Of a stretch of DNA of 64,000 bases, positions 17,091 to 26,466 are shown in pieces. A model generated the notes under the pieces. The model did no database searches. It was not told where the DNA came from and saw only the letters and a program-made list of their open reading frames with translations. The DNA comes from DASWJZ01 sp963846475 (GTDB taxonomy: Bacteria > Pseudomonadota > Alphaproteobacteria > Rhizobiales > Afifellaceae). The stretch is from NCBI GenBank assembly GCA_963846475.1, contig CAWJVZ010000003.1, positions 124,001 to 188,000 on the forward strand, read 5' to 3'. Position 1 is the first letter of the stretch; each line of letters opens with the position of its first letter. Position numbers and translations under genes: made by a program.

Positions 17091-19222
17091 CGGGGGCGCA
17101 GGTGGAGACAGCGATCAAGCCGGTGGATGGCCTCAGCGAGGCGGAGGCGCGGGCCGAGCTGGACCGTCTTGCTACGGAAATCGCCGAGCACGACCGGCGC
17201 TATCACCAGGAGGACGCGCCGACGATCTCGGACGCCGAATACGATGCGCTGCGGCTCCGCAACGCCGCCATCGAGGCGCGTTTTCCGGAGCTCGCCCGGG
17301 TCGATTCGCCGTCGACCCAGGTCGGCGCCAAGCCTTCGGGCCGCTTCCGCAAAGTGCGGCACGTTCTGCCGATGCTGTCGCTCGACAACGCCTTTTCCGA
17401 CGAAGACGTGCTCGATTTCATGGCCCGCATCCGCCGCTTCCTCGGCCTTCGGGAGGACGACGACGTGACGATGACGGCGGAGCCGAAGATCGACGGGCTT
17501 TCCGCCTCGCTCCGCTACGAGCGGGGCGCGCTGGTGCTCGGCGCGACGCGCGGCGACGGCACCGAGGGCGAGGACGTCACCCAGAACATCCGCACCATCG
17601 CGGAAATTCCGCAGCGGCTGCCGAAGGGCGTGCCGGACGTCGTCGAGGTGCGCGGCGAGGTCTACATGACGCACGCCGATTTCGCCGCCATCAATGCGCG
17701 CGAGGCGGAGGCCGGCGGGCGCGTCTTCGCCAACCCGCGCAATTTTGCGGCGGGGTCGCTCCGCATGCTCGACCCGAAGATCACCGCGGCGCGGCCGCTG
17801 CATTTCTTCGCCCATGGCTGGGGCGAGATGAGCGCCATGCCGGCCGAGACGCAATTCGACATGATGCAGGCGATCGGCGAATGGGGCTTTCCGGTCAACC
17901 CGCTGATGGAGCGCTGCGCCTCCATCGAGACGGCGCTGGCCCGCCACCGCGCCATCGAGGAGAATCGCGCCGCGCTCGGCTACGATATCGACGGCGTCGT
18001 CTACAAGGTCGATGACCTAGCGCTGCAGCGCCGCCTCGGCTTCGTCTCGCGCGCCCCGCGCTGGGCGCTCGCCCACAAATTCGCCGCCGAGCAGGCGGTG
18101 ACCGTGCTCGACGGCATCGAGATCCAGGTCGGGCGGACCGGCGCGCTCACCCCCGTTGCAAAACTCAGGCCGGTGACCGTCGGCGGCGTGGTGGTCGCCA
18201 ACGCCAGCCTGCACAACGAGGATTACATCCGCGGCATCGGCAATGACGGCCAAAAAATCCGCGACGGCAAGGACATCCGCATCGGCGACACCTTGACGGT
18301 GCAGCGCGCCGGCGACGTCATCCCGCAGATCGTCGACGTGAACCTTTCCAAGCGCCCGCCGGGCGCCGAGCCGTACCAGTTCCCGACCACCTGCCCGGAA
18401 TGCGGCAGCGACGCCGTGCGCGAGCAGAATCCGAATACGGGGCGCGAGGATTCGGTCCGCCGCTGCACCGGCGGGCTGGTCTGCCCGGCGCAGGCCGTGG
18501 AGCGGCTCCGCCATTTCGTCGGGCGCGACACGTTCGACATCGAAGGGCTTGGCGCCAGGCAGGTCGAGGCGTTCTACCGCGACGGGCTGATCCGCCACCC
18601 CTCCGACATTTTTAGGCTCAAGCCGGAGATGCTGGAGGGCCGCGAAGGCTACGGGCCCACGTCGATCGGCAATCTGATGCGGGCGATCGAAGAGCGGCGC
18701 GAGGTCGACCTCAACCGCTTCATCCACGCGCTCGGCATCCGCCATGTCGGCGAGACCAATGCGCGGCTTCTCGCCCGGCATTTCGGCGTGTTCGAGGCGC
18801 TCCGCGCCACCGCCACGGCCGCCGCCATGGGCGACGAGGCGAGTTGGACGGAGATCCGCTGCATCGAGGGGATCGGGCCGGTGGTCGCCGCGGCGATCGT
18901 CCAGTTCTTCCGCGAGGAGCACAATCAGGAAGAGCTGGACCGGCTGCTGAAGGAGGTGCGGCCGCGGCCGATGGAAGCGGTGGCGAGCTCTTCCCCGGTC
19001 GCCGGCAAGACGGTGGTCTTCACCGGGTCGCTGGTGCGCATGACGCGCGACGAGGCAAAGGCGATGGCGGAGCGGCTCGGCGCCAAGGTGGCGGGCTCGG
19101 TCTCGGCGAAGACCGATCTCGTCGTCGCCGGGCCGGGCGCCGGCTCCAAGCTGAAGAAGGCGGCGGAGCTCGGCGTCGAGGTGATCGACGAGGACGCATG
19201 GTTCGAGCGCGTCGGGGCTTGA
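17087..19222 (+). CDS. ligA: NAD-dependent DNA ligase LigA
   Basis: Seals nicks in replication and repair using NAD+. Seen: 711 residues. Ia domain with HDRRYHQEDAPTISDAEYD; adenylation domain with catalytic Lys ~134 in EPKIDGLSAS; TRGDGTEGEDVT; OB fold; the four-Cys zinc finger CPECGSD...CTGGLVCPAQ; HhH domain (IGPVVAAAIVQFF); and a C-terminal BRCT domain (GKTVVFTGSL to VIDEDAWFE). GTG 17087 is chosen for the GTGA overlap with recN; a GTG at 17102 is also possible. Intact; the last gene of the lpxC-bamD-recN-ligA run. Confidence 0.96.
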   Translation: MTGAQVETAIKPVDGLSEAEARAELDRLATEIAEHDRRYHQEDAPTISDAEYDALRLRNAAIEARFPELARVDSPSTQVGAKPSGRFRKVRHVLPMLSLDNAFSDEDVLDFMARIRRFLGLREDDDVTMTAEPKIDGLSASLRYERGALVLGATRGDGTEGEDVTQNIRTIAEIPQRLPKGVPDVVEVRGEVYMTHADFAAINAREAEAGGRVFANPRNFAAGSLRMLDPKITAARPLHFFAHGWGEMSAMPAETQFDMMQAIGEWGFPVNPLMERCASIETALARHRAIEENRAALGYDIDGVVYKVDDLALQRRLGFVSRAPRWALAHKFAAEQAVTVLDGIEIQVGRTGALTPVAKLRPVTVGGVVVANASLHNEDYIRGIGNDGQKIRDGKDIRIGDTLTVQRAGDVIPQIVDVNLSKRPPGAEPYQFPTTCPECGSDAVREQNPNTGREDSVRRCTGGLVCPAQAVERLRHFVGRDTFDIEGLGARQVEAFYRDGLIRHPSDIFRLKPEMLEGREGYGPTSIGNLMRAIEERREVDLNRFIHALGIRHVGETNARLLARHFGVFEALRATATAAAMGDEASWTEIRCIEGIGPVVAAAIVQFFREEHNQEELDRLLKEVRPRPMEAVASSSPVAGKTVVFTGSLVRMTRDEAKAMAERLGAKVAGSVSAKTDLVVAGPGAGSKLKKAAELGVEVIDEDAWFERVGA

Positions 19223-19487
19223 GACTGAGCCTCCGGCGCAAAGGAGATTGGGGTCGAACCCGGAGAAACATCGACGCTCCCCGCTGCGCGACGTTCAGGT
19301 GAAACATTTCTTATAGCGTCTGATGACCGTTCAGTTTTCCGCGAAAATCCTCGATGCCGAACACCGCCGAACATGCGCATGCTCTACGACGAATCGGCGC
19401 CGAGCCGATCAGAACAGGCCATCCTCGTGCTGCCGGCTCGGTCGAATTCGTAGAAGACAGGTCAGCCACCTGACCTACTCTTAGGCG

Positions 19488-20216
19488 ATGTCCAATTCCG
19501 CTGATCCTGCCGCGATGGCGGCCTCCTCCAGCACGCGTGCGGATTTTTTGCGCGGCCTCCGCGACATCTTTCCGATCATGGTGGCGACCGTGCCGTTCGG
19601 CATGATCTTTGGCGCGCTCGCCGCCAAGCAGGGCCTGTCGCTGACGGAAAACCTGCTGATGAGCGCGCTGGTCTATGCCGGCGCGTCGCAGTTCGTGGCA
19701 CTGCAGTTCTGGACGCACCCGCTGCCGTTCTGGACCATTTTGGCCGCCGTGCTCGCCGTCAATCTCCGCCACGTCCTCTACAGCGCCGCCATGGGCCGAA
19801 AAATCGGCCACTGGCCGGCGGCGGCGCGCTATGGCGGGTTCGCTCTCCTCGTCGACCCGACCTTTGCGCTCGCCGAGCTGCGGGGAGGAGCGCGCCTCTC
19901 CGCCGCCTATTACTTCGGCATTGCCGTGCCGCTCTACCTCAACTGGGTGGTCTGCACCGCCCTCGGGGCGGTGTTCGGCAATCTGATCGCCGACCCGCAG
20001 GCGATCGGCCTCGATTTCGTCGTCACGGCCTATTTCATTTTCCTCGTCGTCGGCTTCCGCAAGCGTCCGAACGCATTGCCGGTCATCCTGGCGAGCGCGG
20101 CGGGCTCCGTCCTCGCCTATGTCACGCTCGGGCCGCCCTGGCATTTCGCCGGCGGTGCGCTCGCGGGCATGGCGATCGCGGCGGTGCTGGCCAAGCCGCG
20201 CGAGGCAGGGAGATGA
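19488..20216 (+). CDS. azlC: AzlC family branched-chain amino-acid exporter, large subunit
   Basis: With AzlD it exports branched-chain amino acids and analogues through the inner membrane. Seen: 242 residues, FPIMVATVPFGMIFGALAA near the N-terminus, YAGASQFVALQFW, NLRHVLYSAAMG and several hydrophobic helices, all AzlC hallmarks. Its end overlaps azlD by 4 bases, so the two form one operon. The 265 bp between ligA and this gene hold no recognisable gene or RNA. Confidence 0.92.
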   Translation: MSNSADPAAMAASSSTRADFLRGLRDIFPIMVATVPFGMIFGALAAKQGLSLTENLLMSALVYAGASQFVALQFWTHPLPFWTILAAVLAVNLRHVLYSAAMGRKIGHWPAAARYGGFALLVDPTFALAELRGGARLSAAYYFGIAVPLYLNWVVCTALGAVFGNLIADPQAIGLDFVVTAYFIFLVVGFRKRPNALPVILASAAGSVLAYVTLGPPWHFAGGALAGMAIAAVLAKPREAGR

Positions 20217-20512
20217 CCGGCGAATCGCTCCTGCTGATCGTCGCGCTCGGCCTTGGCACCTACGCGACCCGCATCGGCGGCCATCTGGTGCTGTCGCGCT
20301 TCCAAAAGCTCGATCCGCGTGTCGAGGCGGCACTGGACGCCGTCCCGGCCGCGGTCATGACGGCCATCGTGGCGCCGCTCGCCCTTACCACCGGGCCGGC
20401 CGACGCTATAGCCGCCGGCGCGACGATTCTCGCGTCGCTGCGCCTGCCGATCCATGCCGTGCTCGTCGTCGGCATGGTCGTGGTGGCAAGCCTGCGGGCG
20501 ATCGGCCTCTAG
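20213..20512 (+). CDS. azlD: AzlD family branched-chain amino-acid exporter, small subunit
   Basis: Small partner of AzlC. Seen: 99 residues, about four hydrophobic helices, TYATRIGGHLVLSRF at the N-terminus and VEAALDAVPAAVMTAIVAP, the usual AzlD pattern. ATG 20213 overlaps the azlC stop. Intact. Confidence 0.9.
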   Translation: MTGESLLLIVALGLGTYATRIGGHLVLSRFQKLDPRVEAALDAVPAAVMTAIVAPLALTTGPADAIAAGATILASLRLPIHAVLVVGMVVVASLRAIGL

Positions 20513-20583
20513 TCCGTTCGGCTCGGGCAAACCTGTTTGCCGGCCGTACATTTTATGGTACACATCTCTTCGGTGAGGCAGCC

Positions 20584-20930
20584 GTGACCGAGCCGCCGCG
20601 AATTCCAGTCGTCTTCTATCGCACGCCGGGAGGCGCGGAAGTGGTTCGGGACTGGCTCAAGAACCTCGATCCTGTTGAGCGCAGCATCATCGGGCAGGAT
20701 CTCATCGCTTGCAGTTTCGCTGGCCGGTGGGCATGCCGCTCTGTCGGCCGCTGCCGCACGGAATGTGGGAACTGCGCAGCAGCCTGCCCGGCAACCGCAT
20801 TGCGCGGGTGCTGTTCAGCTTCATCGATGGGCGGCTGGTCGCCTTTCACGGTTTCATCAAGAAAACGCAGAAGACGCGCCCCGCCGATATCGAGCTTGCT
20901 TGGAAACGCAAACGGGAGTTCGAGGAGTAG
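20584..20930 (+). pseudogene. higB: HigB-like (Gp49/RelE superfamily) toxin gene with a one-base deletion
   Basis: HigB-type toxins cleave mRNA at the ribosome. Seen: GTG 20584 with GAGG nearby starts VVFYRTPGGAEVVRDWLKNL in one frame. After ~20708 the protein continues in another frame as LQFRWPVGMPLCRPLPHGMW, then FSFIDGRLVAFHGFIKKTQ and KTRPADIELAWKRKREF. One missing base (-1) between ATC GC and TTG restores ~115 residues, the family length. Upstream lies GTAC-N8-GTAC at 20546-20561, a possible operator. Toxin genes do get mutated in nature, so real inactivation is less easy to dismiss here than for the housekeeping genes. Confidence 0.8.
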
Positions 20931-20937
20931 CCATCAC

Positions 20938-21234
20938 ATGAACAAGAAACAGCCCCGCCGCCCGGACGAGCTTTCCACGCTCGATGAGTTCCTTGCCGAG
21001 GAGGGCACGCCTGAAGCGTTCCAGGCGCAGGCGATCAAGGAAGTCCTGGCATGGCAGATTCAGGAAGCGATGCGAGAGCAGAATCTCTCGCGCAAGGTCC
21101 TCGCCGAGCGGATGGGGACCAGCCGGAGCCAGATCAGCCGGTTGCTGGATCCGGCCGACGGAAACGTGACACTCAGAACTCTGGAGCGTGCAGCGGCAAT
21201 CGTCGGTCGGAAGGTTCGGCTGGACCTCGTCTGA
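20938..21234 (+). CDS. higA: HigA-like XRE-family antitoxin
   Basis: Antitoxin and repressor for the preceding HigB-like toxin. Seen: 98 residues, an acidic N-terminal half (LSTLDEFLAEEGTPEAF) and a C-terminal helix-turn-helix MREQNLSRKVLAERMGTSRSQISRLL followed by VTLRTLERAAAIVGRK. The start at 20938 is 7 bases after the toxin stop. The toxin-first order fits higBA. The gene is intact even though the toxin frame is broken. Confidence 0.88.
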   Translation: MNKKQPRRPDELSTLDEFLAEEGTPEAFQAQAIKEVLAWQIQEAMREQNLSRKVLAERMGTSRSQISRLLDPADGNVTLRTLERAAAIVGRKVRLDLV

Positions 21235-21310
21235 TCCGACGCTCCTCGCGCCAAACTACGTTCATTTATCAGGACAAAAACGCCCGTGAGCCGCGCGCAA
21301 ACGCGCCCGC

Positions 21311-23161
21311 TCAGCCGACGACCGGCCGGCAGGCTCTTTCCAGCCATTCCCGCTCCGCGGCTGTGAGGCTCGGCCAGCCCGAAAGCGCGCCATGGACGCG
21401 CACATGATAATTGTCGAGCCAGGCGATCTCGGCGGCATTGATCAACAGCGGATTGATCAGCCGGCGGTCGATCGGCACCAGCGAGATCGTCTCGAAGGAG
21501 TGCATAGGCCGGTCGCCGCCGGGCACCGGCTCAGGCTCGCGGACGACGACTAGGTTCTCGATGCGAATGCCGAAATCGCCTTCGCGATAATAGCCCGGCT
21601 CGTTGGAGAGGATCATCCCCGGCTCCAGCGCCGCGTGGCCGAGTTTTGAAAGCCGCTGCGGGCCTTCGTGGACGGAGAGATAGGAGCCGACGCCGTGGCC
21701 GGTGCCATGATCGAAGTCGAGGCCGGCCTGCCATAATGCAACGCGGGCGAGAGCATCGAGCTGCGCGCCCGTCGTGCCCTTCGGAAAGCGCGCGGCCGCG
21801 ATGGCGATGTGGCCCTTCAGCACACGCGTGAACCGGTCGCGATAGAGGTCGAGGCGGGCGCGCGGCGGCTCGCCGATCAGCAAAGTGCGCGTGACGTCCG
21901 TGGTGCCGTCGCGGTACTGGGCTCCGGAATCGACGAGGTAGAGGTCGCCCGACTCCAAGCGCCGGTCGGTGCGCTCGGTGACGCGATAGTGGTTGACGGC
22001 GGCGTTCGGGCCGGTCGACGAGATGGTGTCGAAGGAGATGTCGGCCAGTGGCACGTCGCCCTCGGCGGCGGTGCCCGTGCGCAGTTCCTCCAGCTTCTTG
22101 GCCGCGTCGATCTCCGTCAGCGAACCGGCGGGGCTTTCGGCGATGAAGCGGAGAAAGCGCAGCATGGCGACACCATCGCGCAGATGCGCCGCGCGGCTGC
22201 CCTGCAGCTCCGCCTGAGTCTTGCGTGCCTTGGGCAGCGCCGCGGGATCGGCGCCTTCCACGATCGTTCCGCCCGCCGCCTCGACCAGCCGCGCGACCGC
22301 GTCGGCGGAGCCATGCTGGTCGTAGAGGACTTTCCGCTTCGCCTTGCCGAGCTCGCCCAGCCGCACGGAGAAATCGCGCGCCTCGCGCACGTCGGCGACC
22401 GCCTCCAGGCTGTCGCGGATCGCGTTGGAGAGCTTTCTGCCGTCGATGAAGAGCTCCGGCCGTCCTTCCGCAGGGACGACGGCAAAGGAGAGCGGCAACG
22501 GCGTGTGCGGCACGTCGGCGCCGCGGATATTGAACAGCCAGGCAATGGAGGCGGGATCGGTGAGGATCGCCGCATCTGCGCGCTTCTCGCCTATGGCCCG
22601 CGCCACCTCGGCAATCTTGTCGCCGGCCGGCTTGCCGGCGAGCGCCTCCGGCTGCTCGCTCACGCTGGCGATAGGCGGCTGCGGCCGGTCGCGCCAGACC
22701 GCATCCACGGGGTTCTCCTCGACCGGCACCAGCTCCGCGCCGGCCGCCTCGAGGCCTTTGGCGATCTGCCGCACCTGGGCGCGGGTCATCAGCCAGGGGT
22801 CGTAGCCGATCCGCCAGCCCTGAGCGGCATTGGCCTTCAGCCAGTCATGAAGGGGCGTTTCGACGCTGGAAACCGGCTCGAAAACGGCGCCGTCTACCTG
22901 GTCGCGCGCCTGCAGGATGTAGCGGCCGTCGACCAGCACGGCCGCCTTGTCGGCGAACACCACCGCCGTGCCGGCGGAGCCCGTGAAGCCGGTCAGCCAG
23001 GCCAGCCGCTCCGCCGATTTTGGCACATACTCGCCCTGGTGCTCGTCGGAGCGGGGGACGACAAAGCCGTCGAGCGACAGCTCCTTCAGCTTGGTGCGGA
23101 GCGCGGCGGCGCGCTCGGCGCCCTTGGACGGATCGCCAGTCTCGGAAAAATTTTGGAACAT
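21311..23161 (-). CDS. pepP: Xaa-Pro aminopeptidase (M24B family)
   Basis: Removes N-terminal residues preceding proline, using two metal ions, in the cytoplasm. Seen: 616 residues with three parts: two creatinase N-terminal domains (VVPRSDEHQGEY, VLVDGRYILQA), then the pita-bread catalytic domain. The metal ligands lie in LVDSGAQYRDGTTDVTRT, GTGHGVGSYLSVHEGP, LSNEPGYY and GIRIENLV. The ~610-residue long form is typical of alphaproteobacteria and eukaryote-like XPNPEP1. It is convergent with higA and intact. The long open frame on the opposite strand is a shadow. Confidence 0.94.
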   Translation of the reverse strand: MFQNFSETGDPSKGAERAAALRTKLKELSLDGFVVPRSDEHQGEYVPKSAERLAWLTGFTGSAGTAVVFADKAAVLVDGRYILQARDQVDGAVFEPVSSVETPLHDWLKANAAQGWRIGYDPWLMTRAQVRQIAKGLEAAGAELVPVEENPVDAVWRDRPQPPIASVSEQPEALAGKPAGDKIAEVARAIGEKRADAAILTDPASIAWLFNIRGADVPHTPLPLSFAVVPAEGRPELFIDGRKLSNAIRDSLEAVADVREARDFSVRLGELGKAKRKVLYDQHGSADAVARLVEAAGGTIVEGADPAALPKARKTQAELQGSRAAHLRDGVAMLRFLRFIAESPAGSLTEIDAAKKLEELRTGTAAEGDVPLADISFDTISSTGPNAAVNHYRVTERTDRRLESGDLYLVDSGAQYRDGTTDVTRTLLIGEPPRARLDLYRDRFTRVLKGHIAIAAARFPKGTTGAQLDALARVALWQAGLDFDHGTGHGVGSYLSVHEGPQRLSKLGHAALEPGMILSNEPGYYREGDFGIRIENLVVVREPEPVPGGDRPMHSFETISLVPIDRRLINPLLINAAEIAWLDNYHVRVHGALSGWPSLTAAEREWLERACRPVVG

Positions 23162-23333
23162 TTTGGGCTCTTAGCACGCCAAGAGCGGCGCCGCAGCAAG
23201 GGTCGACGCTTTTCGTCCTGCCGCCCCGACGCTCGCCTGCAATGCAGCAAGTCGCTGGCTGCCATGCGCTTTGCCGCCTACCGGCCATCGGCGGGATCGT
23301 TACTTGTGAGGCGTCTTGATTTGGAGAACTACG

Positions 23334-23558
23334 ATGGTCACGAGAACGATGGACGGCATCGGGATCGCGACGTCCCGCAAGCGCGGGCTCTTGGGCCGGT
23401 TCCTCGACGGCATCGTCGAAACGCGTATGCGCCGGGCGCGCGGCATCGCCAAGCCGTACCTGCTGGCGCTCGACGACGAGGACCTCGCTTGCCTGGGCCA
23501 CAGCCGCGCCGATGTCGAGAAGTGGGAATCGCGGCCCGGCTGGGCTCCGCTCGTCTGA
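23334..23558 (+). CDS. Small DUF1127-like protein
   Basis: Seen: 74 residues from ATG 23334, with GGAGAA about ten bases upstream. The C-terminal part RMRRARGIAKPYLLALDDEDLACLGHSR resembles the short arginine-rich DUF1127 motif (L-x-x-L-D-D-x-x-L-x-D-I-G-L-S-R). Family knowledge: DUF1127 proteins of alphaproteobacteria affect small-RNA turnover and phosphate or cell-surface phenotypes. Membership here is by eye only. It lies in the gap between the divergently read pepP and the end of prmA. Confidence 0.6.
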   Translation: MVTRTMDGIGIATSRKRGLLGRFLDGIVETRMRRARGIAKPYLLALDDEDLACLGHSRADVEKWESRPGWAPLV

Positions 23559-23590
23559 GCTGCGTGGGAGCATGAGCTCGGGCCAGCGGC

Positions 23591-24478
23591 TCAGCCCGGC
23601 CGCTGGAGCACCAGCACCGCCCAGCCCGCAAAAATCCGGGCGCTGCGCAGACGTATGCCCTGGCCGCCATAGGCGGCGGCCACGCGCTCGCGCTGGTGCG
23701 GGAGGAGGCCCGACAGCACCAGCGTTCCGCCGCGTGCGATGAGCGGCGCCAGCTGCGGCGCCAGCCTGACCAGCGGCTCGGCCAGGATGTTCGCCACGAC
23801 CAGGTCGAACGGCGCGCGGCCGCGGATAGCCGGATGCCGCACCCCGGCGGCGGTCTCGGCCCGGACGAGATGGCCGACGCGATTGAGCGCGGCATTGGCG
23901 GCGGCGACGCGCACCGCCACCGGATCGATGTCGGTGGCCAGCACCGGCTTGCGCAGGATCTTGGCCAGTGCGATCGCCAGCACGCCGGAGCCGGTGCCGA
24001 GATCGAGGGGATTCCTGAATTCTCGCGTGCGCAGCAGCTGGTCGAGCACGATCAGGCAGCCGGCCGTCGTCCCGTGGTGGCCGGTTCCAAAAGCCTGGGC
24101 AGCGTCGATCTCGATCGCGATCCGGCCGGCCGGCCGGCTTTCGGGGTCATGGCTGCCATGCACGATGAACCGCCCCGCGGCGACAGGCGTTAGCGCCTCC
24201 AGCCCCGCGGCGATCCAGTCGGTCAGGGGAAGTTCCTCCACAATGAGCGGCGCGCCGAAGGCGTCGGCGCCGAGCCGGTCCCGAATGGCTGCGGCTATCT
24301 CCTCAGGCGCGCCCGCCTCGAAATAGGCGTCCACCGACCAGAGCCCGTCGGCCCGCTCGTCAAGCGAGACGACGACGCCACCATCCGCCCAGTCCCGCTC
24401 CAGGAAATTGGAAATCCGCCGCGCCTCGGGAAACGCGGCTACGAGGCTGGCCTTGACCGTCATGCTGCCGGTCTGCAT
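23591..24478 (-). CDS. prmA: Ribosomal protein L11 methyltransferase
   Basis: Trimethylates ribosomal protein L11 with SAM. Seen: ~295 residues: an N-terminal substrate domain (AFPEARRISNFLERDW, WSVDAYFE), a linker with IEIDAAQAFGTGHHGTT, then SAM motif I LDLGTGSGVLAIALAK, ATDIDPVAVRVAAANA and the N-I-L motif FDLVVANILAEPLV. ATG 24478 is preferred because AAGG lies seven bases upstream; GTG 24493 or ATG 24463 are alternatives. Intact. Confidence 0.93.
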   Translation of the reverse strand: MQTGSMTVKASLVAAFPEARRISNFLERDWADGGVVVSLDERADGLWSVDAYFEAGAPEEIAAAIRDRLGADAFGAPLIVEELPLTDWIAAGLEALTPVAAGRFIVHGSHDPESRPAGRIAIEIDAAQAFGTGHHGTTAGCLIVLDQLLRTREFRNPLDLGTGSGVLAIALAKILRKPVLATDIDPVAVRVAAANAALNRVGHLVRAETAAGVRHPAIRGRAPFDLVVANILAEPLVRLAPQLAPLIARGGTLVLSGLLPHQRERVAAAYGGQGIRLRSARIFAGWAVLVLQRPG

Positions 24479-24607
24479 CGACGGACCTTGCACCTCCAGT
24501 GGATAAGAAGAACGCCTTTACCCGCCGGCCTTGGTCTGCGAGGAGGCCAAAGCTCGGTGCTTGGCACTTCTCCTACGCCCGGATAGCGAGACGGCGTGGC
24601 CGAACTC

Positions 24608-26419
24608 TCAAGCTCGCGCGGATCGTCTCCTGGTCACGAACCAACGGTAAAGAAATGCAATAAGAATAGCGGTGATGGAGCACAACGCACCGATAAACGT
24701 CTCCGAAGGAATACCTCCGGCGAGTTTTGGAGGCTCTGTCATGGCGACCGTGGCAACCCCAAATCCGGCAATGCCGAAGGCAGCGCCTATGGCAACGAGG
24801 TCTGCGATCTTAATCCCGCGTTCCCCTTCAACATATACGTCAGGTGCGATCTCGTCGGGGCTCATTCCCTCAGCAATCAACCTCACCACCAACTTCCCCG
24901 ATCCGGGACGTTCTCCTGAGATGAACAACGACCTTTCCGCCGAACCCGAAATGTCGAGCACAAATTCCCGCTCGGTGGGCAGCTCCAGCATGGTCGCATC
25001 CAAAGCGACTTTTATGGGGGAGGCTGTAACTCTCATCTTTCTAAATATAACTTTTGAAGCCTTGAATGTGTAAGCCGTATTAGGAACAAGTATCTCCACA
25101 GCCTCATCGAGTGAGTTGAATACTGAATACGTCCTCGATGTGCGGGCTTCCACATCAGCCTTAATCGACTCAACGCGCGCCCTGATATCAAGTGACTGCC
25201 GATAGGCTGCAAGGCTCGCTTCATCATTCTCAGCAGTTCTCTCGGACTCAAATTCCTCGCGCAAGGAGGTCAGCATGTCAGTGATCTGGTCAATATCTTC
25301 AGTTGAATACTGAAGAAGCCGAGCCCGAGCCGAAACCTGTTCTAATACGGATTTGTAGCTGTCGATCTCGGCTAGAATGAATTCTTTTACACGGACATCG
25401 CGCGATATCAGGATCTCATCCGCGCGAGAGAAAGCCTCATAGGCGCCGTGTGCTATTTTCTGGATGTCCTGGCTGCTTTCGCCCAGCGCTGGAAAAGTGA
25501 TATTCCTCAGGGTCTCAAGCTCGGCGGAAAGGTCCTCGATTGACCCGGACGTTCCCTCCGCCGATTGGCTCTGAAGTAGCGTTTGATAATAGGCCGCCAT
25601 ATGAGGAATACGCAGGAACAGCATTGCGTATATCCTATCTCTGAAAATGTTCTCAAGCTTTCCCACAATATACTCGGCCTCAATGATCTCGGACTCAGCC
25701 TTAGACAGGTCGTTCGTCGATTGAAATGTGTAAAGAATTCGAGTAATGAGGTCGTTAAGGGATTGAAAGGTGGCGCGAATTGAAGGACTATGATGGGAGA
25801 GTCCGTACAGATTGTCTTTTTCTCGCAGGGCTTCAGCGGCAGCGATTAGCCGGTCGTGCCGCTTGTCGAGATCTGAAAAAGTCGTTAAGCCTCGAATAAA
25901 GCGGGCGGCAGCCCACACCATAATGAACTCGACGACGACAGCGGTGTAAAATGCTACATTCTCGGTGATTTCTAGACTATCGTGAGATAGGAAATACATT
26001 AAGATAATAAGAAGTGAGAAGACACCAAGGAACACAAAGGATCCAGCCGCTTGCATCCTGTTGGAAGGATTGTATGCTCCTGCAAGCGTCAGCTGCAGAG
26101 CAAATATCAGATATACGCCTGCCACGCCGAGAGGGTAGCGCCACCACTCTACCGTTTCGAAATCAATCAAACCAGTTGCGAAAAGCAGGAAAAAACAAAA
26201 TATAATGATCAAAGAAAGATACGGCCCGAGCCCAGCGTTTACACCAACTTCCTTAAGTGGAGTTCTTGTTATCAAAGCGACGACAGGCTTCAACACTGTA
26301 CCGAAAGCTATGGTAACCGCTTCGATAAGGCCGGCAATGAAAGCGACATAAATCAGGAGATATGCTGCCTGGAGAAGCACATCTACTGCAAACCGCAGGA
26401 GATTTTGGTCCTCGATCAT
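24608..26419 (-). CDS. Large multi-pass membrane protein of unknown function, AT-rich and foreign-looking
   Basis: Not recognised. Seen: 603 residues from ATG 26419, with GAGG eight bases upstream (an in-frame TTG lies at 26437). About five hydrophobic helices fill residues 5-175. A long charged helical, partly coiled-coil region (~180-440) is rich in Glu/Ser/Leu, then comes a beta-rich segment (~440-540), and two more helices and a basic RRRSARA end close the protein. Topology: membrane-anchored at both ends with a large soluble middle. Base use is plainly AT-richer than in the neighbours (many AAA, AAT, ATA codons), with no transposase or phage gene beside it. It sits between prmA and uvrD. 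No function is proposed. Confidence 0.8.
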   Translation of the reverse strand: MIEDQNLLRFAVDVLLQAAYLLIYVAFIAGLIEAVTIAFGTVLKPVVALITRTPLKEVGVNAGLGPYLSLIIIFCFFLLFATGLIDFETVEWWRYPLGVAGVYLIFALQLTLAGAYNPSNRMQAAGSFVFLGVFSLLIILMYFLSHDSLEITENVAFYTAVVVEFIMVWAAARFIRGLTTFSDLDKRHDRLIAAAEALREKDNLYGLSHHSPSIRATFQSLNDLITRILYTFQSTNDLSKAESEIIEAEYIVGKLENIFRDRIYAMLFLRIPHMAAYYQTLLQSQSAEGTSGSIEDLSAELETLRNITFPALGESSQDIQKIAHGAYEAFSRADEILISRDVRVKEFILAEIDSYKSVLEQVSARARLLQYSTEDIDQITDMLTSLREEFESERTAENDEASLAAYRQSLDIRARVESIKADVEARTSRTYSVFNSLDEAVEILVPNTAYTFKASKVIFRKMRVTASPIKVALDATMLELPTEREFVLDISGSAERSLFISGERPGSGKLVVRLIAEGMSPDEIAPDVYVEGERGIKIADLVAIGAAFGIAGFGVATVAMTEPPKLAGGIPSETFIGALCSITAILIAFLYRWFVTRRRSARA

Positions 26420-26466
26420 GCTTGCACCTCGCCACAATGAGGCGCACGGGCGTGCGAAAGTGAACC

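Noticed and set aside
21809..23575. A 588-codon plus-strand frame opposite pepP
   Set aside because: High-GC shadow of the aminopeptidase; low-complexity Arg/Gly composition and no recognisable domain.
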